Positions 60,563 through 64,000 of a DNA stretch of 64,000 bases are shown in pieces. The translations under genes and the position numbers were made by a program. Numbering within the stretch: position 1 is the stretch's first letter; every line of letters begins with the position of its first letter. The notes under the pieces are model-generated. The model had not been told where the DNA came from. It was given only the letters and a program-made list of their open reading frames with translations, and searched no databases. The DNA is from Prevotellaceae bacterium. Its GTDB lineage: Bacteria > Bacteroidota > Bacteroidia > Bacteroidales > Bacteroidaceae. The stretch is taken from assembly GCA_015256945.1 (NCBI GenBank), contig JABZLB010000002.1:96596-160595 (forward strand), written 5' to 3'.

Positions 60563-60926
60563 TCTGTCCTAATATAACACCTGTTATGTCGGCAACCCAG
60601 TCTGTTACATCTCCACTCCGGTTGCCGCCAGTGCATGTCGCCTGCACAATTTCAATGGCTCCTCCCATTATTATCGGAGCAATGAAAATCCATAAAAATA
60701 CTTTTTGTTTGTCGATATAGTTGTGCAGACGGCCATATTCTGCCCAAATCAGTATACACAAACCGCCAAAAAATACAAAGTGCGTCCACTTATCTATGAA
60801 TCTTACCTGGCTAAGCGGACTTTCTGGTACAGGTATAAGGCACAGTATCCAAATAATAAGTATACATGCACACGAAACAGGGTATTTTCTTACTTTTTTA
60901 AATATAAAATCCATATTTACTTTCAT
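60510..60926 (-). CDS. VanZ-like family membrane protein
   Basis: The 138-residue protein has four membrane segments (about 17-34, 48-63, 76-95 and 110-130). It carries the family pattern DKWTHFVFFGGLCIL, then GGAIEIVQATCTGGNRSGDVTDWVADITGV. VanZ-like proteins include a teicoplanin resistance factor, but most members have unknown roles, and resistance should not be assumed here. Starts at 60926 and 60914 are both possible. It is convergent with the CYTH gene, overlapping it by 53 bases, and divergent from the symporter. Confidence 0.85.
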   Translation of the reverse strand: MKVNMDFIFKKVRKYPVSCACILIIWILCLIPVPESPLSQVRFIDKWTHFVFFGGLCILIWAEYGRLHNYIDKQKVFLWIFIAPIIMGGAIEIVQATCTGGNRSGDVTDWVADITGVILGQIIGIPLAQVLSKNRKDL

Positions 60927-60934
60927 TTTAAATA

Positions 60935-60962
60935 CAAAAGTAGATATTTTTATTTATTTTTG
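60935..60962. promoter_or_regulatory. Divergent -7 elements for the VanZ-like and symporter genes
   Basis: On the minus strand TACTTTTG (60942-60935) lies 8 bases before the first VanZ-like ATG. On the plus strand TATTTTTG (60955-60962) lies 51 bases before the symporter ATG. Both match TAnnTTTG, and the two boxes are only 12 bases apart. Confidence 0.5.
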
Positions 60963-61013
60963 CAACGAAGAGTACAGCTTTATGTTATAAATTGAAAGTT
61001 TTTATTGGATAAG

Positions 61014-62369
61014 ATGAAGGAAAGAGCAAGCTTTGGAAGTAAGTTGGGCATGATACTTGCCACAGCAGGAGGAGCTGTTGGTCTGGGCAATGTGTGGCGG
61101 TTCCCTTATATGACAGGTGCAAATGGAGGAGCTGCATTTATAATTGTTTACATTGCGTGCGTGTTGCTGTTGGGTATTCCCTGCATGGTGTCAGAGTTTA
61201 TTATAGGTCGTCATGGTGCTGCAAACACGTACAGGGCCTACTCTGAGGTCGGCAACGGGCGCCCCTGGAAGCTTGTAGGTCTGCTCGGTGTGGCGACAGG
61301 CGTGTTGATTACCGGCTATTATGCAGTTGTTTCAGGCTGGTGTTTGCAGTATGTTTACGCTTCCGGAATGGGCCAGTTACATGGGGATACATCGTTCGTT
61401 GAAAGCTATTTCCAGTCGTTTTCAACCAATCCCGTCCGTCCTCTGTTCTGGCTTGCCATGATATTGCTTCTTACACATTATGTTATTATTCATGGTATTC
61501 GTGGTGGAATAGAGAGAGCATCCAAAGTGATGATGCCGGCATTGTTTATCCTTTTGCTTATTATTGTTGGTGCTTCGTGTATGCTTCCTGATGCCGGCAG
61601 AGGCATCGACTTTCTCTTTAAGCCCGATTTTTCCAAATTCAACAGCAGTGTTTTCCTTGGTGCTTTGGGACAATCGTTTTATTCACTAAGCATAGCCATG
61701 GGTTGTATCTGCACTTATGCCTCTTATTACAGCCGGCAAACCAACCTGCTTGGTTCTGCTGTTCAAATAGCTTTTATCGATACATGTGTAGCTATTTTAG
61801 CGGGATTAATGATTTTCCCTGCTGCTTTTTCTGTGGGAATAAACCCTGGAAGTGGTCCCTCTCTGGTATTTATTACGCTTCCTAACGTCTTTAACCAGGC
61901 CTTTGCAGGTTTGCCTGTGCTCAAGTGGGTGGTGTCATTGATGTTCTATTTGCTGCTTTCGCTGGCAGCTTTAACCTCTTTAATCTCACTCCATGAGGTG
62001 GGAACGGCCTTCTTTTGTGAAGAATTGCACATCTCACGCCGTAAGGGAGCCGCCATCGTTACAGTGTCAACCATGTTCGTTGGCATATTTTGCTCGCTCT
62101 CGTTAAGCGGGTACAGAGGGCTGCAAATTGCCGGCAAGCCTTTGTTTGATATATTCGATTTTGTTACCGGACAGATTTTTTTGCCTGTCGGTGGTTTCCT
62201 TACCTGCCTGTTTATAGGATGGTTTGTTCCTAAGAAAATGGTGCAAGACGAGTTTACCAATTGGGGAACTGTGTGCAATCGGCTGTTTCCTGTCTTCCTC
62301 TTTCTGGTGCGCTTTGTATGCCCTTTGGCTATTCTTTGTATCTTCATGCACCAGTTTAATGTTATATAA
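61014..62369 (+). CDS. Neurotransmitter:sodium symporter family transporter
   Basis: These LeuT-fold proteins take up amino acids or related compounds with sodium. The 451-residue protein has about 11 membrane segments. The conserved unwound helix 1 (GLGNVWRFPYMTGANGG, from residue 23) forms the sodium and substrate sites. GIRGGIERASKVMMP and LGQSFYSLSIAMGCICTYASY are further family hallmarks. The frame opens at a TTG (61005), but ATG 61014 is more likely. The substrate cannot be predicted from sequence; tryptophan, leucine, tyrosine and others are known in the family. Confidence 0.92.
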   Translation: MKERASFGSKLGMILATAGGAVGLGNVWRFPYMTGANGGAAFIIVYIACVLLLGIPCMVSEFIIGRHGAANTYRAYSEVGNGRPWKLVGLLGVATGVLITGYYAVVSGWCLQYVYASGMGQLHGDTSFVESYFQSFSTNPVRPLFWLAMILLLTHYVIIHGIRGGIERASKVMMPALFILLLIIVGASCMLPDAGRGIDFLFKPDFSKFNSSVFLGALGQSFYSLSIAMGCICTYASYYSRQTNLLGSAVQIAFIDTCVAILAGLMIFPAAFSVGINPGSGPSLVFITLPNVFNQAFAGLPVLKWVVSLMFYLLLSLAALTSLISLHEVGTAFFCEELHISRRKGAAIVTVSTMFVGIFCSLSLSGYRGLQIAGKPLFDIFDFVTGQIFLPVGGFLTCLFIGWFVPKKMVQDEFTNWGTVCNRLFPVFLFLVRFVCPLAILCIFMHQFNVI

Positions 62370-62505
62370 TACGCCCTTTCCTCCAACCTTCATACTCTCT
62401 TCCGCTATCGTGTGAAATGTTCTCCCGCTCTTATATCCTCTTAATGATGCAATAAAGCATATATATCACCCGTTTCAATATATAGGAATCAAAAAGGAAC
62501 GATTC

Positions 62506-63396
62506 ATGAATCTGAAGAACCTTTTTTACTTAAACCGCTCCGACCGCAGCATATTGCTTTTCTTTCTTGCACTAGCTCTGGCAGCCCTTGTGGTTATTGT
62601 TCTGAGTGATGATGACGAAACGGCCCGTTCGTTTGTCGATATGGCTTCTTCGGATATTGCATACAGGCCGTATGCCAAGGGGGATAAAGCCTCTCATTCC
62701 TATTATCGTGCCGAAGCTTCCACGCCTGAATTATTTGACTTCGACCCCAATACGGCCGACTCTACAACACTGCTTCGTCTGGGGCTTCAGCCCTGGCAGG
62801 TCCGGAATATCTATAAATATCGTGCCTCTGGAGGGGTATATCGCCGTCCTGTTGACTTTGCACGCCTTTACGGATTAACACGTAAACAGTATCTTGCATT
62901 GGAACCATATATCCATATTAGTAGTGATTACGCTCCGGCGTCGTCGCTTTATCAGCCCGAGACAAGAGAAGCAGCCGATACTGTTAGCCATCATAAACAC
63001 AAGCTTGCTGCCGGTGAAAGCATCGACTTAAATGCAGCCGATACCACCCTTTTGCAGCGTGTGCCTGGAATTGGCAGCTATTTTTCTCACCAGATTATGA
63101 GCTATCGTAACCGTCTGGGCGGTTTCTACTCGTCGCATCAGCTGCTTGAAATTGACAACTTTCCACAGCAGGCACTCCCGTTTTTCAAAATATCGGGCGA
63201 TGTAAACCGCATCAATGTCAATCAGCTTACGCTTAACGAGCTGCGTCGTCATCCTTATATTAATTATTATCAGGCCCGTGCCATTGTTGATTACCGGCGC
63301 TTACGGGGTCCGCTTAAGGCCCTTGACGACCTCAGGTTGCTGCACGATTTTACCCCTGCCGACATGGAACGTCTGTCACATTACGTTTCTTTCTGA
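62506..63396 (+). CDS. Membrane-anchored helix-hairpin-helix protein (ComEA-like repeats)
   Basis: The 296-residue protein has one N-terminal membrane segment (about 14-35, ILLFFLALALAALVVIVL). Three helix-hairpin-helix modules of the ComEA type follow: FDFDPNTADSTTLLRLGL, IDLNAADTTLLQRVPGIGSYF and INVNQLTLNELRRHPYI. Such modules bind DNA without sequence preference; ComEA does so during DNA uptake. No competence gene is nearby, so the role is open. AAAAAGGAAC just before the start could be a ribosome-binding site. Confidence 0.85.
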   Translation: MNLKNLFYLNRSDRSILLFFLALALAALVVIVLSDDDETARSFVDMASSDIAYRPYAKGDKASHSYYRAEASTPELFDFDPNTADSTTLLRLGLQPWQVRNIYKYRASGGVYRRPVDFARLYGLTRKQYLALEPYIHISSDYAPASSLYQPETREAADTVSHHKHKLAAGESIDLNAADTTLLQRVPGIGSYFSHQIMSYRNRLGGFYSSHQLLEIDNFPQQALPFFKISGDVNRINVNQLTLNELRRHPYINYYQARAIVDYRRLRGPLKALDDLRLLHDFTPADMERLSHYVSF

Positions 63397-63431
63397 TTCA
63401 CATGGTTATTTCATGTTTAAAATGATACAGT

Positions 63432-63899
63432 ATGAAGAAATTACTATTTACATTTTTTCTCTTTTCGTCATGCCTGTGGGCTTCGGCACAGGACGCCACA
63501 TCTGTTTTCAGCTACTTTAAGGATAAAAAGCATGTTGAGTATGTAAGTGCTCCCCGAATGGTAATGAACCTTGTAGCTTCAAAGATGAAAACGGGTAACT
63601 TCCAGGCATTGTTGAGCCAGATTTCTTCGGCCAAACTGCTTACGTTAAGCCAGTGTCGTCGAGGCATACGCAAGAAATTTACAAAAAAAATCGTTGAATT
63701 AGGTAAAACCGGGTACGATGAAATAGCAGCCTTTAAGGAAGATGACGACAATATCAGTATCGTGGCCCGCAAAGGTTCTGACAATATGATTAAGGAAGCT
63801 GTGGTGATGATTTCGGGAAAAACCGACTGTATCGGTATTCTCGTAACGGGTAATATCAATCCCGAAGACGTGGCAGCTGCCATAGGAACAGCTGAATAG
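63432..63899 (+). CDS. DUF4252 family exported protein
   Basis: The 155-residue protein has a signal peptide (MKKLLFTFFLFSSCLWASA) and matches the DUF4252 family of small Bacteroidota envelope proteins (VFSYFKDKKHVEYVSAPRMV, then DNISIVARKGSDNMIKEAVVM and IGILVTGNINPEDVA). Function unknown. The SSC in the signal is a weak lipobox candidate, but ASA before QD fits ordinary cleavage better. It lies 35 bases after the helix-hairpin-helix gene and is followed by a strong terminator. Confidence 0.82.
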   Translation: MKKLLFTFFLFSSCLWASAQDATSVFSYFKDKKHVEYVSAPRMVMNLVASKMKTGNFQALLSQISSAKLLTLSQCRRGIRKKFTKKIVELGKTGYDEIAAFKEDDDNISIVARKGSDNMIKEAVVMISGKTDCIGILVTGNINPEDVAAAIGTAE

Positions 63900-63910
63900 G
63901 CAGCAAAACA

Positions 63911-63946
63911 AAAGGCTTCGGTTAATATCATTTAACCGAAGCCTTT
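63911..63946. terminator. Bidirectional terminator between the DUF4252 gene and tRNA-Pro
   Basis: A perfect 15-bp stem joins 63911-63925 (AAAGGCTTCGGTTAA) to 63932-63946 around a 6-base loop. It starts with AAA and ends with TTT, so it can serve both converging units. Confidence 0.85.
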
Positions 63947-63947
63947 G

Positions 63948-64000
63948 TCGGGATTAGGCGACTCGAACGCCCGACCCCTACGTCCCGAACGTAGTGCGCT
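63948..64000 (-). tRNA. tRNA-Pro (anticodon CGG), 5' part outside window
   Basis: On the minus strand the visible part includes the anticodon stem CTACG/CGTAG around the loop TTCGGGA, giving anticodon CGG. The T arm contains GTTCGAGTC. The acceptor strand is AATCCCG with discriminator A at 63948. CCA is not encoded. The D arm is partly, and the 5' acceptor strand wholly, beyond the window. Confidence 0.88.

Noticed and set aside
60510..60926. Glycopeptide resistance gene because of VanZ similarity
   Set aside because: There is no vanA-type cluster nearby, and most VanZ-like proteins have no link to resistance.

Overview
The window looks like a housekeeping stretch of a Bacteroidota chromosome, most likely Prevotellaceae. 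The evidence is SusC/SusD proteins, a protease with a probable type IX secretion tail, glycine-lipid acyltransferases, promoters of the Bacteroidetes TAnnTTTG type, and few Shine-Dalgarno sequences. Assignment to Prevotella itself is an inference from the overall protein style. No CRISPR array, prophage, insertion sequence or integron was seen.

Layout. 1-4505: end of rimP, then nusA and infB. 4765-9872: SUF iron-sulfur cluster genes sufB-sufC-sufD-sufS. 10558-15310: a SusC/SusD outer-membrane uptake pair. 15406-25219: a small membrane protein, rnhB, a WYL-type regulator, an M6 metalloprotease, a SpoU rRNA methyltransferase, an SGNH hydrolase, gpmI, ung and a Cys-rich DUF3109 protein. 25330-29973 (minus strand): an AraC regulator, a rhamnosidase-type beta-sandwich protein without a catalytic domain, gyrB, rpsT and tRNA-Glu. 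30080: recO. 30884-47667 (minus strand): yqeY and the division and cell wall (dcw) cluster, in transcription order mraZ-rsmH-ftsL-ftsI-murE-mraY-murD-ftsW-murG-murC-ftsQ-ftsA-ftsZ-yqeY. 47934-49776: GlsA/GlsB-like lipid acyltransferases. 50451-56677: dgt divergent from dut, then a TPR protein, a DUF4292 lipoprotein and an EnvC-like amidase activator. 56908-63899: acyl-CoA ligase, prfB, a small membrane protein, a CYTH protein, a VanZ-like protein, a sodium symporter, a helix-hairpin-helix protein and a DUF4252 protein. The window ends inside a tRNA-Pro gene.

Most genes are conventional, and I found no convincing new multi-gene system. The unexplained structure is between genes. (1) A GC-rich, double-palindromic element of about 95 bp occurs three times, each time between co-directional genes and upstream of the next gene's promoter; one copy sits inside the dcw cluster. 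(2) Four copies of TTACATCGTAA lie at an exact 22-bp period between convergent genes, with relatives at two other sites. (3) A GGAGTTA-based inverted-repeat element separates a small membrane gene from rnhB. (4) The mraZ promoter carries TGGGG-like boxes every 10 bp, a strong candidate MraZ operator. (5) dut and recO have promoters so close to their ATG that their mRNAs are probably leaderless.

Several starts were moved inward where the longest frame began with TTG or overlapped a promoter: recO, murG, murD, ftsQ, the WYL regulator, the acyl-CoA ligase, the CYTH protein and the symporter.
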